Source: Candidatus Poseidoniaceae archaeon
GTDB lineage: Archaea > Thermoplasmatota > Poseidoniia > Poseidoniales > Poseidoniaceae
DNA: 63,115 nt
Assembly: GCA_028356125.1 (NCBI GenBank)
Contig: JAOMTZ010000010.1
Span: 1 to 63,115, forward strand
Reading direction: 5' to 3'
This document shows, piece after piece, positions 1 to 10,528 of this stretch; positions within the stretch are counted from its first letter, which is position 1; each line of letters opens with the position of its first letter. The notes below the pieces were generated by a model that saw nothing but the letters and a program-made list of their open reading frames with translations, was not told where the DNA came from and ran no database searches. The translations under genes were made by a program, and so were the position numbers.

Positions 1-2029
1 CTGCATAATCTGCATGGAATCTGTGTACATTCCACAGGGTTAGGAACATCTTGCCGTAAGTTTCTCTCACACCATTAGGGTCGAATTTCATTGGATTCCA
101 TGGCGCACCAGCAGTTACCATGTACCATCGTGTGGCATCAGCGCCTTCTCTGTTGAAGTGGTCCCATGGGTCTACGATATTGCCTTTCGATTTGGACATC
201 TTCTTTCCTTCAGCATCTAGAATCAATCCAAGAGATAGACATCTCTTGTAACAAATTGAATCGAAAACAGTTGTACTAACTGCTAGTAATGTGTAGAACC
301 AGCCTCTTGTTTGGTCAACCCCTTCACAAATGTAGTCGATCGGGAAGTTATTCTCGAACTTTCCTTCTTCACCAAATGGATGGTGCCATTGTGCGAATGA
401 TGCACATCCTGAATCGAACCAACAATCCATTACGAAAGGTTCTCTCTTCATGTCACCATTACACTCAGAACAGACTAGTATTGTATCATCAACATATGGT
501 CTGTGTAAGTCTTCAGCAACCGGACTTCCTTCCTTGGCCATGCTAGCCATTTCTTCGGTTGAGCCCACGCAATGTTGGTGGCCACATTCATTACAAACCC
601 AAACAGGCAGAGGTGTTCCCCAATACCTTTCTCGACTGATAGCCCAATCCTTGACATTACGAAGCCATTCTCCGAAACGACCTTCGCCAACCCAATCAGG
701 AGCCCATTCTACTTCTGAGTTGAACTCAAGAAGCATTTCTTTGACAGCAGTCATACGAACGAACCATGAGTCCATTGCATAGTAGAGTAATGGATGGCCA
801 GTTCTCCAACAGTGTGGATAATCGTGGAGATACATCTTTTCTCTGTATAATAATCCAGCATCATGCATCAATTCAATGACAGTTGAATCACAATCTTTGA
901 CATAGCGTCCATCAAGTGAGGGGTGTGTTCCGCCTAGGAATGCTCCATCCATGCCTACAGTATGTTGAGCAGGTAATCCTACTTCCATTCCGAGGTTGTA
1001 ATCGTCTTCACCATACATCACTGCAGTGTGAACAACGCCCGTTCCGTCGGTTGTAGTGACCCAGTCAGCACCAATGACAGTCCAAGCGGTTTCTGAACCA
1101 TCACGGTCTACTGCATCAGGGAACAATGGTTCGTATGAACGACCTATCAAGTCGCTACCAGGAAAGGTTTCAATCTCTTCACAATGGTGGCGAATTACTT
1201 CTTTGAATAGATCTTTAGCCAGAATTAATTCTTCTCCAACCTTTGCTCCTCCGTGACCTTCCCAATTTTCAGGATCCGCTGTAACTCTAACTCTTACATA
1301 TTCAACATCCGGTCCCACTGCAAGTCCTACATTGCCAGGTAGTGTCCATGGAGTTGTAGTCCATGCTAAGATGGAGGCATCGGTGTCTTCGAGTTTGAAT
1401 TTTACATAGACTGATGGTTCTTCCACTTCCTTGTATCCTAGAGCAACTTCGTGACTAGAGTAAGATGTTCCAGTTTGTGGACAGTAAGGCAGAACCTTGT
1501 ATCCTCGATATAATAGTCCCTTTTCGAACATTTTCTTTAGGGCCCACCAGCATGATTCGATGTAAGTATTCTCCAGTGTGACATATGGATTATCAAGATC
1601 GCACCAATATGCCATGCGCTCAGTCATTTCACGCCATGCAGCCTCGTAAGTCCAAACAGATTCACGACATTCTTTGTTGAATTCCTCCATTCCAAAAGCT
1701 TCAATCGCTTCATTACTCATCAAATCTAATCTCTTCTGAACTTCAATTTCTACAGGCAGTCCATGGGTATCCCATCCGCCCTTCCTTTCGACAAAGTTTC
1801 CCTGCATTGTTTTCCATCGGCATACTAGGTCCTTGTATGTTCGAGCAACAACATGGTGAATTCCTGGTTTACCGTTAGAGGTAGGCGGTCCTTCTAAGAA
1901 AATGAAAGGCTCTCCCTCAGAGCGGTTTTCAACACTGACTTCGAATAATTTCTCATCCTGCCAAGTAGAAAGTAGACCGGTTTCCAATGCAACTGAATCC
2001 AGTTCGCTGGTAGTCCTAGGGCTGGCCAT
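1..2029 (-). CDS. ileS: Isoleucyl-tRNA synthetase, N-terminal 676 residues (3' end off window)
   Basis: Class I aminoacyl-tRNA synthetase that charges tRNA-Ile in the cytoplasm. Reading the minus strand from ATG at 2029 gives an uninterrupted frame to the window edge. The HIGH-type motif GKPGIHH is near residues 53-59, followed by the WDTHGLPVE segment. The CP1 editing-domain motif TTTPWTLPGN is near residue 230, and the KMSKS loop (KKMSKSKGN) is near residue 608. These motifs and their order fit IleRS. ValRS is the main alternative, but the WDTHGLPVE and GWFYTLL segments favour IleRS. The anticodon-binding C-terminus, normally another 350 or so residues, lies outside the window. Another ATG at 2036 is out of frame, so 2029 is the likely start. 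The gene is divergent from the giant surface-protein gene. Confidence 0.95.
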   Translation of the reverse strand, partial: MASPRTTSELDSVALETGLLSTWQDEKLFEVSVENRSEGEPFIFLEGPPTSNGKPGIHHVVARTYKDLVCRWKTMQGNFVERKGGWDTHGLPVEIEVQKRLDLMSNEAIEAFGMEEFNKECRESVWTYEAAWREMTERMAYWCDLDNPYVTLENTYIESCWWALKKMFEKGLLYRGYKVLPYCPQTGTSYSSHEVALGYKEVEEPSVYVKFKLEDTDASILAWTTTPWTLPGNVGLAVGPDVEYVRVRVTADPENWEGHGGAKVGEELILAKDLFKEVIRHHCEEIETFPGSDLIGRSYEPLFPDAVDRDGSETAWTVIGADWVTTTDGTGVVHTAVMYGEDDYNLGMEVGLPAQHTVGMDGAFLGGTHPSLDGRYVKDCDSTVIELMHDAGLLYREKMYLHDYPHCWRTGHPLLYYAMDSWFVRMTAVKEMLLEFNSEVEWAPDWVGEGRFGEWLRNVKDWAISRERYWGTPLPVWVCNECGHQHCVGSTEEMASMAKEGSPVAEDLHRPYVDDTILVCSECNGDMKREPFVMDCWFDSGCASFAQWHHPFGEEGKFENNFPIDYICEGVDQTRGWFYTLLAVSTTVFDSICYKRCLSLGLILDAEGKKMSKSKGNIVDPWDHFNREGADATRWYMVTAGAPWNPMKFDPNGVRETYGKMFLTLWNVHRFHADYA

Positions 2030-2061
2030 GGGGCATGCGAGATGCCAACATGTCTTCAAAC

Positions 2062-2100
2062 AGTCGTTCAAATATTTATGATAAAATTCTCATAAACAGA
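2062..2100. promoter_or_regulatory. AT-rich divergent promoter region
   Basis: The 131-bp gap between the divergent ileS and surface-protein starts contains an AT-rich core (AAATATTTATGATAAAATT around 2070-2088). This could hold archaeal TATA boxes facing both ways, about 50-90 bases from each start codon. The call rests on composition and position only. Confidence 0.3.
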
Positions 2101-2160
2101 GGAAAAGGTGATTTCTAGAAGGGGTTGCTTTGAATTACATTGAGTTCATCCAGTGAACAC

Positions 2161-5100
2161 ATGGCGGGGCCAAACCGGAGTGTCAAAGCGTTCGCGCTTA
2201 GTATACTGTTCATACTTTCTGGACCTTTATCACAGGTTATGATGGCAAATGATTCCATCTCTGAGTTAGAATTGAGCGATGACTTTTCACACAGATCTAC
2301 CGGTATTACCGAAGTTACAATTGCAGGGCCTAATGGCAACGGAGTCGGGCCTTCATTAACGATGAACCCTGACCATGCACTACAAACAATTTCCTTTTCA
2401 GTCGCAGCAGGTGATGAAGTTAGAGAGACGGGTTTTAACTGGTCAGATTGGAATGAACCTGGGTTTTCCAAATTAGGTCTGGTCGAGGAAGATGATGGTT
2501 CTCTTATCCTCGGGTTCCAAGGAATTACTTGGGATTTCGATCAAGGTAAAAACGGCTGGACATCCTCAAACTCTAATTTTGGACAGAGAAACTCAGCCAC
2601 AACTTGTGGAATGAGTGGAGGAAATGGTGCATCTTGGTGGACCAGGGGCGGAGCAGTATCTATTACCAGCCCGCAAGTAAACTTAGCTGGACATCAAGGA
2701 CTTGCGGTTCAAGCATGGGTAAAGCAAGGAACATACCAGTGTGGAGAAGAACCAGATACAAATGAGAATTTTTATCTTGAATACAAGAATTCAAACAACG
2801 GCTGGAGTCAGATTCAATACTTGCCTGGTTCGACAACAGGTGGTACAGTAACAAACGTAAATTACAATTTACCTTCTAATGCTTATCACCAGGATTTCCA
2901 AATTAGAGCAAGACAAAACTCCGGTTCAGGCTCATGTTGCGATTATTGGTTCTTTGACGACGTAATTATTCCAGGTACAACTGGAGCGAATTTGACATCG
3001 CCAACTTTTGGATGGTCTTCTAATTCGATGGAGATAATCGATGAGGGAAGATATCCCCCTATGCTGATCGATGCAATAATTCCGTCAGGAGCTTTCCTAA
3101 ATTGGACTGTAATCGATGGAGATACAAATAATCCAATTCCGGGATTAGTTAACCGCATAGGAAAGTTAGTCGACCTTTCTGCAGTAGATTGGAAAACTCA
3201 CAAGTCCTTGAAAATAAACCTTCAATTTGCTTCCAGCGAATCAGGGGATTCGCCTCGTTTATACGGAATCTCAGGAGGGGGAAAAATCCATGATTCCTTC
3301 AACTCGAATCCTGAAGATTCAGGATGGAATCTACATAATTCAACTTGGGACTCATCCGGCCACTCAATTAGTGGCGATTCAACATCAACATTGATATCTC
3401 CCGAATTCGATATTGATTTACCATTTACTTCTTTCAAATTTGACTCTGTAATCGAAGGCGATGTTACAACTTATGTGTCGCTCGATAGGGGCAATTGGTC
3501 AGAATTTAATTCCAGTTCACAAAGATTTGATTTAGAGCGCCCATCATCGGTTATACAATTCAAAGTTGAAGGTTTGAATGGAGTCTGGTCACTGAATAAT
3601 CTAAGATTGCAATTGTATCCTAGTGAATCGGTTGTATCACCTAGGATGGACATCGATGGCGATGGAATCTTTGAATGGGGTGTGACTGGTGAAGGGATTG
3701 GCTCATGGGGTAATCAAGATGTATTCATTGACGGAAATATAAGCTCAACATTCGAGATTGGTTTCAACCCAACATCATGGCATTATCTTCTCATCCCTCG
3801 GAATGCAAAATCTTTCGAAGTATCGGTTGATGATGTTGGAGCAGTTGGCTTAGGAGTGCAAACGATTGCTCTTTGGGTAGGCAATGCGATGGTTGCTCAG
3901 ACGGGAGGTAATGGCTATGTCGATGGTTTACGTCTTAGTTTGAATGAATCAGAGTTGGATCTTCTTAATTTTGAAACTAACAATAAAGCACCTACTGAAA
4001 GTATGGGTGGGACCGATTTTATTTACAGTAAAATCGAATTAATTTCTGATGCTGGAACGCACAGATTAGGTGGTTTAACGATTACTTACGACGCAGAAGA
4101 AACTGTTATTGCTACCGGGATTGATGAAATTGTTTTATCGCTGAATAGAGCAAGATTAAATCCATCGAAGGCAACCAATATCCCTCTTATTTTCAAGGCC
4201 GACTCCGCCTGTTCCCTAGAAGTTAGCATCCTTTCTTCAACATCTTCAGGGGATGTCACTATGGGGCCACTCTCGTGGTCAAACAATTCTGAAACTCTTA
4301 CTCCTTCTCACAAATGGAGAGAAATGACTACTCGTGCTCAAGTGCATGCATCATCTCCTCACCGTTTGATAATGAACATGTATTCTGATGATAGCCAAGC
4401 TATGTGGTTTATTCCACTCAACTTTGGTAATACGGTATCAGTTGGCAATCATGATTCTCTAATATTATCTGATGAAGGATTGTTACACAATATTTCTCAA
4501 GACATTCATGATTTGACTACTAGTTTCAGGACCTCACAATCATTTGAGGATCAAGAATATTTGCGGCTTGAGACTCGTGTTGAACTTGCTAATGGTGTGA
4601 TTTCAATGCCTGCAATAGAAACATGGTCTAGTCCTGCAATCGACAATGATATGCAAATTGAATCCATGGAGATATTCACGGACCGAGGATTAGTCGCTTC
4701 AGATTCGACATACCTAATGGCTGAAGACAATTTGACCTTCAACATTGATATTGGTTTCGAAGATGGTGATGAGGATGACAAGCCTTACGCTGGAGAGTTT
4801 GAGTTACAATTGTTTAGAAACAATGAGTTAATTGCCAACTCAACAGAATATGATGGTGATTTTTGGATCGTAGAATCAGTAGCACCTTTCACAAGTGGAA
4901 ATGTGTCTTATGAAGCGATATTGACTCCACTTACAGGTGGAGGATCAGGAGATACAATGTCCATTAACCGAACGTTCGTTATCGACCCATTAGCTCCTGT
5001 AGTAATAGGTGCAAATATTCGATTCTACGATCATCTTCAATCTTCAACCAATCAGCAAATCATAGTCAACATCACCGACCAACCTGTAATTCCTTCAGAA

Positions 5101-7035
5101 ATTACTTTGATGCTATGGACTGAATGGGCGAATGACCTTGACGGAAATGGCTGGCCTAGCGAAGGAGAGTACGTTCCTAGGCCTTTGACTCCGCCTAGCG
5201 ACCTCGAAGTCACGTACGGCTCTTATCAAACTACAATTGATGATTCATCAGGCTATCCTGGTGAAAAAGTAGCAGGCTATGTCACAGGTACTGGCCAATC
5301 TGGATACGAAATAGTAGAAGGTGGTTCAGACCTAGTTGATGACCATTTATTCATGTACCAGATTTTGAATGATGGTGTTCCACTAATCGATGGTGATGGA
5401 TTTGAATGGGTAGGTGAAAGGAGAGCATGGCTACATCCTGGTCAATCCTATGGTCTGAATATTTCTTTCACAGAATTGAATGGAGTTTCAGATGTCGAAC
5501 AAATTAAGTTATCACTTGCAGACAATATCGCTAGTGATAAGTTGACAATTATATGGGATTCAGGTGTGAGGAATTGTGTTAGTGAATCGCACCACATAGT
5601 AATCTCTTCATGCAAGATTGTAAATTCAAATGGCAATACGCCGAACCCTTACGAACAGGATTTAGCGCTCTACTTAGAGTTCATACCTCAATGGACATTA
5701 CCCGATTTAGGAGATATTAGAAGGGAACCTGTGGTGTCGATGACAGACCGTTCAGGGAACCTAGATTCAGTTGCATTCCCACAGAATCGGTGGAGATTTT
5801 CAACTGAGATGATGATTCCGAATAATTTGTCACTATGGGTTGAAAACGGTGCGCTGACCGAAGATGGAGCTAGAGTATCCCCTGGTTCATCGATGGAGTT
5901 ATCTGGAGAGATTATGTTCACTCAGAGTCTAGATCGGCCACAATTCGAATGCGATGTCGAAGTGCGGATAGACGGAGTCAAAACAATGGCTTCATCTTCT
6001 GAAGGCTTATTCACAGCCCAGGTGAAAGCTTCCGTGAAATCAGGTCAACATGCAATGACTTGGAAAGTGGGCTGTATGCCTGAGCAAGGTATTGACACAA
6101 CCAGTCAGTTCGATGCAGTAAAGTGGATTTTAGTCGACTCTATTGGGCCTCAGGTTATCGAATTCTCCTCTCCAAGGCAATCATCAATTTTAGAACTTGA
6201 ATCTCATGAAGTTAGAGTAATCATTTCAGAGAACTATGGAATCGATGCAAGTTCAGTGGAAATGTTTTGGTGGATTACTGCGAGTAGTACTAACGATAAG
6301 ATTACTTCTGGAAACCAAATGATGACATTAGATGGCGAAGAAAACGAAGGATTACGTCTAGAGTTTGTAGGTTCTGTGGATTTATCTGGAGTATCAACAG
6401 AGTATTTGCAAGAACAAGTAGTTCTGAAAATGAGGTTCGAAGGCAGAGACATCGCGGGTAACCAGTTTGAGACCACTCGTAACAATGAGAATTATCCTGC
6501 AGGGCTATGGAGTCTAATCCATTACACTCCAGACTTCAAATTTGAACAGAGTGGAATTGAATTATCAAAATCTAGTCTCGAAGTAGATGAACCTACGATT
6601 GTTCAAATCCATGTAAGGAACGATGGAATGCTTTCTGGTGATGCTAATCTACTAGTGGAAATTGTAGATTTAAACGGTGCCAGGTCACAACTTGCAAGAA
6701 CTTCATTATCCGTTGATGCGAATTCAGTTTCGACCTTAGTGGTTGATTGGAAACCGACATCTCCTGGCATTCAGAGAGTTGAAGTAACAATTGGTGAAGA
6801 TACGGATAAGTCTGAATTCATAGATGTGAAAAAGACTCAAGAAAAGTCATTTTTACAAGATTCAATAGGTTCTACAAGTCCTTGGATATTGGGTATGACT
6901 CTGGCCATGGTTGGTGTTAGTCTACTGGTTATCCTGGCTTGGATGCGACTTGCAACATTGAATAATGGCGACTCAGATTTGGAATGGGAGTATGAAGACG
7001 AAGAGGAAGAGGATGAATCCGAGGATTCGGACTAA
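2161..7035 (+). CDS. Giant secreted, C-terminally anchored surface protein (1,624 aa)
   Basis: I do not recognise a specific function. From ATG 2161 the protein begins with a basic/hydrophobic signal peptide (SVKAFALSILFILSGPL). It continues as a long Ser/Thr/Asn/Gly-rich ectodomain and ends with one membrane helix near residues 1571-1599 and an acidic cytoplasmic tail (DEEEEDESEDSD). Residues about 120-290 look like a MAM/jelly-roll fold (a WSQIQYLPGS strand, then DYWFFDDVII). A CARDB-like immunoglobulin domain with VRNDG sits before the membrane helix, near residues 1480-1560. A TTG at 2140 would add 7 residues, but the ATG gives a cleaner signal peptide. Role in adhesion, surface coat or substrate binding is inferred from architecture only. 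It lies 50 bp before nadE on the same strand. Confidence 0.85.
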   Translation: MAGPNRSVKAFALSILFILSGPLSQVMMANDSISELELSDDFSHRSTGITEVTIAGPNGNGVGPSLTMNPDHALQTISFSVAAGDEVRETGFNWSDWNEPGFSKLGLVEEDDGSLILGFQGITWDFDQGKNGWTSSNSNFGQRNSATTCGMSGGNGASWWTRGGAVSITSPQVNLAGHQGLAVQAWVKQGTYQCGEEPDTNENFYLEYKNSNNGWSQIQYLPGSTTGGTVTNVNYNLPSNAYHQDFQIRARQNSGSGSCCDYWFFDDVIIPGTTGANLTSPTFGWSSNSMEIIDEGRYPPMLIDAIIPSGAFLNWTVIDGDTNNPIPGLVNRIGKLVDLSAVDWKTHKSLKINLQFASSESGDSPRLYGISGGGKIHDSFNSNPEDSGWNLHNSTWDSSGHSISGDSTSTLISPEFDIDLPFTSFKFDSVIEGDVTTYVSLDRGNWSEFNSSSQRFDLERPSSVIQFKVEGLNGVWSLNNLRLQLYPSESVVSPRMDIDGDGIFEWGVTGEGIGSWGNQDVFIDGNISSTFEIGFNPTSWHYLLIPRNAKSFEVSVDDVGAVGLGVQTIALWVGNAMVAQTGGNGYVDGLRLSLNESELDLLNFETNNKAPTESMGGTDFIYSKIELISDAGTHRLGGLTITYDAEETVIATGIDEIVLSLNRARLNPSKATNIPLIFKADSACSLEVSILSSTSSGDVTMGPLSWSNNSETLTPSHKWREMTTRAQVHASSPHRLIMNMYSDDSQAMWFIPLNFGNTVSVGNHDSLILSDEGLLHNISQDIHDLTTSFRTSQSFEDQEYLRLETRVELANGVISMPAIETWSSPAIDNDMQIESMEIFTDRGLVASDSTYLMAEDNLTFNIDIGFEDGDEDDKPYAGEFELQLFRNNELIANSTEYDGDFWIVESVAPFTSGNVSYEAILTPLTGGGSGDTMSINRTFVIDPLAPVVIGANIRFYDHLQSSTNQQIIVNITDQPVIPSEITLMLWTEWANDLDGNGWPSEGEYVPRPLTPPSDLEVTYGSYQTTIDDSSGYPGEKVAGYVTGTGQSGYEIVEGGSDLVDDHLFMYQILNDGVPLIDGDGFEWVGERRAWLHPGQSYGLNISFTELNGVSDVEQIKLSLADNIASDKLTIIWDSGVRNCVSESHHIVISSCKIVNSNGNTPNPYEQDLALYLEFIPQWTLPDLGDIRREPVVSMTDRSGNLDSVAFPQNRWRFSTEMMIPNNLSLWVENGALTEDGARVSPGSSMELSGEIMFTQSLDRPQFECDVEVRIDGVKTMASSSEGLFTAQVKASVKSGQHAMTWKVGCMPEQGIDTTSQFDAVKWILVDSIGPQVIEFSSPRQSSILELESHEVRVIISENYGIDASSVEMFWWITASSTNDKITSGNQMMTLDGEENEGLRLEFVGSVDLSGVSTEYLQEQVVLKMRFEGRDIAGNQFETTRNNENYPAGLWSLIHYTPDFKFEQSGIELSKSSLEVDEPTIVQIHVRNDGMLSGDANLLVEIVDLNGARSQLARTSLSVDANSVSTLVVDWKPTSPGIQRVEVTIGEDTDKSEFIDVKKTQEKSFLQDSIGSTSPWILGMTLAMVGVSLLVILAWMRLATLNNGDSDLEWEYEDEEEEDESEDSD

Positions 7036-7085
7036 TGCAAAAGCATAGGAACTAATCTTCTTTGGAGTCGGATAGAGGGAGAGGC

Positions 7086-8768
7086 ATGGCATCGAAAATC
7101 GCTTTGTTACAAGTCAATCCCATAGTTGGAGATGTCAGCGGGAATGCTGCCAAAGTCTGTGAATTTTCCAATCAGGCATCAGAGGCGGGTGCAAGCCTAG
7201 CGGTTACTACTGAACTTGCAATCAGCGGATATCCACCTAGAGACCTCCTCCTTCAACCGGATTTCATTAGATCATGTCATGACACTGCTAGCGCCCTTGA
7301 ATCGGTAATTCCGATTTTAGTTGGGACTCCTGTGCCTTCTGTAGGTGAGCGTTCTCTTCCCGGCAACGGGGTTGTAAGGGCTGGAGATTCAGTTAGAGAA
7401 GTTACTAGGAAGCAATTATTGCCTACTTACGATGTATTCGATGAAGCTCGATACTTTGAATCTGGAAAAGGCCCAGGTATCGCTAGAACGATTGCTGGAT
7501 TAGACATCGGAGTTACAATTTGTGAAGATGCGTGGCAACATTGTGGTGCTACTCCTAATGATTATGACAGCGATCCAATCCTCCATATTGTTGAATGGGG
7601 AAGGCAAGGAGTTGTTCTAGATGCTACTGTAAATCTCTCAGCTTCTCCTTACCATGCAGATAAATCGAGTATCAGAGTCGAAGTAGCGAGAAGCGCAGCT
7701 GCTTCTCTAAATCATCCGTTCTTACTCGCAAATCAAGTTGGGGCTAACGATGATCTACTATTCGATGGACGCTCAATCATTGCTTGGCCAGACGGTACTG
7801 CCGTAGTTGCTCCAAGTTGGACAGAAGGGGTTCTAGTTGCTGATTTATTCTCTCCTGAAGCCTGTGAATGGCTTGGTGATGGTGAAATCACAATTCTTTC
7901 ACCAGGTGAAGAGTTGACATCTAGTGATGATGATTTACTAGATGCTGTGATTATTGGATTATCTGATTATTGCAGAAAGAGTGGAATCTCTAAAATCGTA
8001 TTAGGCCTTTCAGGAGGAATCGATTCTGCACTGGCTGCATGTGTTGCAAGTGCAGCGGTAGGTGCAGAGAACGTAACGGCAATCTCCATGCCTTCTCGTC
8101 ATTCTAGTCAACATAGTATCGATGATGCAAAGGCAACTGCTGAAGCATTAGGGATTAATTTTTCAATTCAGCCAATTTCAGATTTACATATTTCTGCTGA
8201 ATCTGCATTGAAGGAGACCTTGGCTAATGGTAATCCCGTAGCAGCAGAGAACCTGCAAGCTAGGCTTCGTGGTTTGATTGTAATGGCACACGCTAATGCA
8301 AACGGTGCGATGGCTATTGCCACAGGTAACAAGTCAGAACTCGGTCAAGGATATTGCACACTGTACGGCGATATGGCAGGCGGTTATGCACCGCTGGGTG
8401 ATTTGTACAAAATGGAAGTATACGCTCTTGCTAGAGAGTACAATCAAAGATTAGGTAAAGATGCAGTGAATGAATCAACACTGACTAAACCACCTAGTGC
8501 TGAACTTGCACCCAATCAAAAAGACGAAGACAGTCTTCCTCCGTATCCGGTTTTAGATGAGATTCTACGTTTGCATATTGAAGATGGATTGGATGCGACT
8601 GAGATAATTGGTCAAGGTCATGATAGCATGATTGTCAAGGAAGTCCTAACTCGTCTAGCAAGAAACGAGCACAAGAGATGGCAGATGCCTCCTGCTCCAA
8701 GGGTGTCAAAAAGAGCATTTGGTCAAGGTTGGAGGCAACCATTGGCTGCCCGGCATGATTGGCGCTAA
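7086..8768 (+). CDS. nadE: Glutamine-dependent NAD+ synthetase
   Basis: Catalyses the last step of NAD biosynthesis: ATP-dependent amidation of deamido-NAD using ammonia released from glutamine. The N-terminal nitrilase-type amidase domain shows the catalytic triad Glu43 (TTELAISGYPP), Lys109 (TRKQLLPTYDVFDE) and Cys146 (ICEDAW). The C-terminal synthetase domain has the PP-loop SGGIDSA at about residues 309-315 and the downstream ATGNKSELGQGYCTLYGDM segment. At 560 aa it matches the two-domain form. ATG 7086 is chosen over a TTG at 7062 because GAGGGAGAGG lies just upstream and the amidase fold starts immediately. The stop codon overlaps that of the convergent gene by 4 bases. Confidence 0.96.
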   Translation: MASKIALLQVNPIVGDVSGNAAKVCEFSNQASEAGASLAVTTELAISGYPPRDLLLQPDFIRSCHDTASALESVIPILVGTPVPSVGERSLPGNGVVRAGDSVREVTRKQLLPTYDVFDEARYFESGKGPGIARTIAGLDIGVTICEDAWQHCGATPNDYDSDPILHIVEWGRQGVVLDATVNLSASPYHADKSSIRVEVARSAAASLNHPFLLANQVGANDDLLFDGRSIIAWPDGTAVVAPSWTEGVLVADLFSPEACEWLGDGEITILSPGEELTSSDDDLLDAVIIGLSDYCRKSGISKIVLGLSGGIDSALAACVASAAVGAENVTAISMPSRHSSQHSIDDAKATAEALGINFSIQPISDLHISAESALKETLANGNPVAAENLQARLRGLIVMAHANANGAMAIATGNKSELGQGYCTLYGDMAGGYAPLGDLYKMEVYALAREYNQRLGKDAVNESTLTKPPSAELAPNQKDEDSLPPYPVLDEILRLHIEDGLDATEIIGQGHDSMIVKEVLTRLARNEHKRWQMPPAPRVSKRAFGQGWRQPLAARHDWR

Positions 8769-10450
8769 CTAAGGATAATCCATTGATTATCCAATTCTCC
8801 ATGAGACCAACCATACATTTCTAATCCATGTGTTGCTGAATCAGCGATGAAGAAAACCATGTCCTTTGTAATCCACATTTGACCATGACTGCCTGATTCT
8901 AAATCACCCTGAGCATGGTCCCAAAGCAACTCAAATCCTGAACTTGTGACAAGATGCAACTCGCCTCCTTCTATCGGGTCATCGACCAAAGTTAGCAGAT
9001 TATCTCCAACAACAGAAAGGTGAGATGGATGAGACGATTCCATCCCGGTAGCGTAATCGGTATGTAGCCATGCAGAGATGCCATCTGTTGCACATAACTC
9101 ATAGCCGTAGGCAGGAACTCCACAGCCGAACCAAAAAACACCATCGTGGGCAACGATTCCAGTATTTTCTCCGACCTCTTGAATTGTTGAGTTTAGTCCC
9201 ACTAAACTCGAATTACTTGGAATGAATGCCATTAATTCCCCGGAATCGAAAACAATTCTTTCACCGACGAGGGTTGGGGGGATATTGGTTCCAGGATTTC
9301 CTTGAAGCGTAGTAGTCATCTGTTCCAAAGTTGTTCCATCACTACGATGTAATTGCGGTCCGAGCGAGTCGCTAGTTGCGATAAACCAGTAATATCCATC
9401 AGCAAAAGTGGCGATTGAATTGATTTCAGCATTGAATAGTCCTCCGTCAACCGAAATGCTAGATCCTGAATTGAATATTAGTGCTCCATTCATCGATGTT
9501 ATGTTTGAAAATGTTCCATCAGTCCAAGTTTCAGATTCCCCAAAGATTCCAAGGCCGTCTTGATAATTTAGAATCAACTCTTCACCATGCTTCAGAATCT
9601 CATCTCCAACATTAATCCCTCCACTCAGGTTTGTCTCTTTCCAAGTAGAGTGACCGTCAGTAGACCACAATTGTACACCAGTGCCATCCTCTGCATCAAA
9701 CCAAATTCTGTTTTGGTGTTCGATGAAACCTAGTTTCATACCCGGGGAGAAATCGACGGAAGGGGAGATTTGCTGTACCGTGTTATTGTCCATTTTGAAT
9801 AGCAAACATTTGTCGGTATTGAATGCAGCAAATATGAATATTTCTTGGGTGCTATATCCTCCATTACATGCTGTAGAGAATGAATCACCGGAATTTGGTT
9901 GTATGTCACTTAGCCTCCCACTCATCAAATCCTGAAAGCAGATTTTAATTTGTGAGTCAACATTTTGTGAACTGGAATTATTACCCATTTCTATTACTAC
10001 AGCATCGGGACATGGTCCGTAATCGCCTACGTGTGATTGAATGAATGAAGACATGCCGATACTGCCATTATTGCCGTCAGTTCCATCAGTGCCATTCAAT
10101 CCATTTGTTCCGTTATATCCCCAGTATCCTCTATTTCCCATTGGCCCGGACTCTCCTTGTGGGCCATGGCATACGTTTCTTATTTCCTCAACTTCACTAT
10201 TGTCAAGAACATTATCTCGGTCGAGATCTAACCCCATTTGGATACTAAATCCTCCTTTCTCACAGCTATGTGTGCCATAAATGGGTCCCATTTTGGACAT
10301 AGACTGGTAGGCATCTTGGCCTTTACCAGATTCAATTTCATCAGGTGTGTTATACAATGCAATCGTGCTTAACATCAAAGAAATAACAATCGAGATTGTA
10401 GGTATCATTTTTGCAAATCGACTTTTCTTTGAGGGTTTCTTATCCTTCAT
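8765..10450 (-). CDS. Membrane-anchored surface protein with collagen-like and ELWxxDGT-type repeats
   Basis: 561 aa from ATG 10450; a GTG six bases upstream is also possible. A basic start is followed by one membrane helix at about residues 15-33, so the rest is probably outside the cell. Residues 60-95 hold a Cys-flanked segment with GLDLDRDNVLDNSEV, a calcium-site-like spacing. Residues 96-132 then form twelve uninterrupted Gly-X-Y triplets. The C-terminal 400 residues contain degenerate repeats resembling ELWxxDGT units (QLWSTDGHSTW, LHRSDGTTL, ELCATDGISAW), which usually form beta-propellers. Function unknown; the architecture suggests a stalk-and-head surface protein. It is convergent with nadE (overlapping stops) and divergent from the aconitase-X gene. 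Confidence 0.8.
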   Translation of the reverse strand: MKDKKPSKKSRFAKMIPTISIVISLMLSTIALYNTPDEIESGKGQDAYQSMSKMGPIYGTHSCEKGGFSIQMGLDLDRDNVLDNSEVEEIRNVCHGPQGESGPMGNRGYWGYNGTNGLNGTDGTDGNNGSIGMSSFIQSHVGDYGPCPDAVVIEMGNNSSSQNVDSQIKICFQDLMSGRLSDIQPNSGDSFSTACNGGYSTQEIFIFAAFNTDKCLLFKMDNNTVQQISPSVDFSPGMKLGFIEHQNRIWFDAEDGTGVQLWSTDGHSTWKETNLSGGINVGDEILKHGEELILNYQDGLGIFGESETWTDGTFSNITSMNGALIFNSGSSISVDGGLFNAEINSIATFADGYYWFIATSDSLGPQLHRSDGTTLEQMTTTLQGNPGTNIPPTLVGERIVFDSGELMAFIPSNSSLVGLNSTIQEVGENTGIVAHDGVFWFGCGVPAYGYELCATDGISAWLHTDYATGMESSHPSHLSVVGDNLLTLVDDPIEGGELHLVTSSGFELLWDHAQGDLESGSHGQMWITKDMVFFIADSATHGLEMYGWSHGELDNQWIILS

Positions 10451-10528
10451 GCTCACTGCAGAAACTTCCTCTGATTAGAGTATGTTCCCTGCAAAGTGTT
10501 CATGGGCATGATTCGCTAGCGTACTAAC

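Noticed and set aside
10041-10280. Plus-strand Pro-rich frames opposite the collagen-like region
   Set aside because: They are reverse-strand shadows of Gly-X-Y codons in the 561-aa gene.
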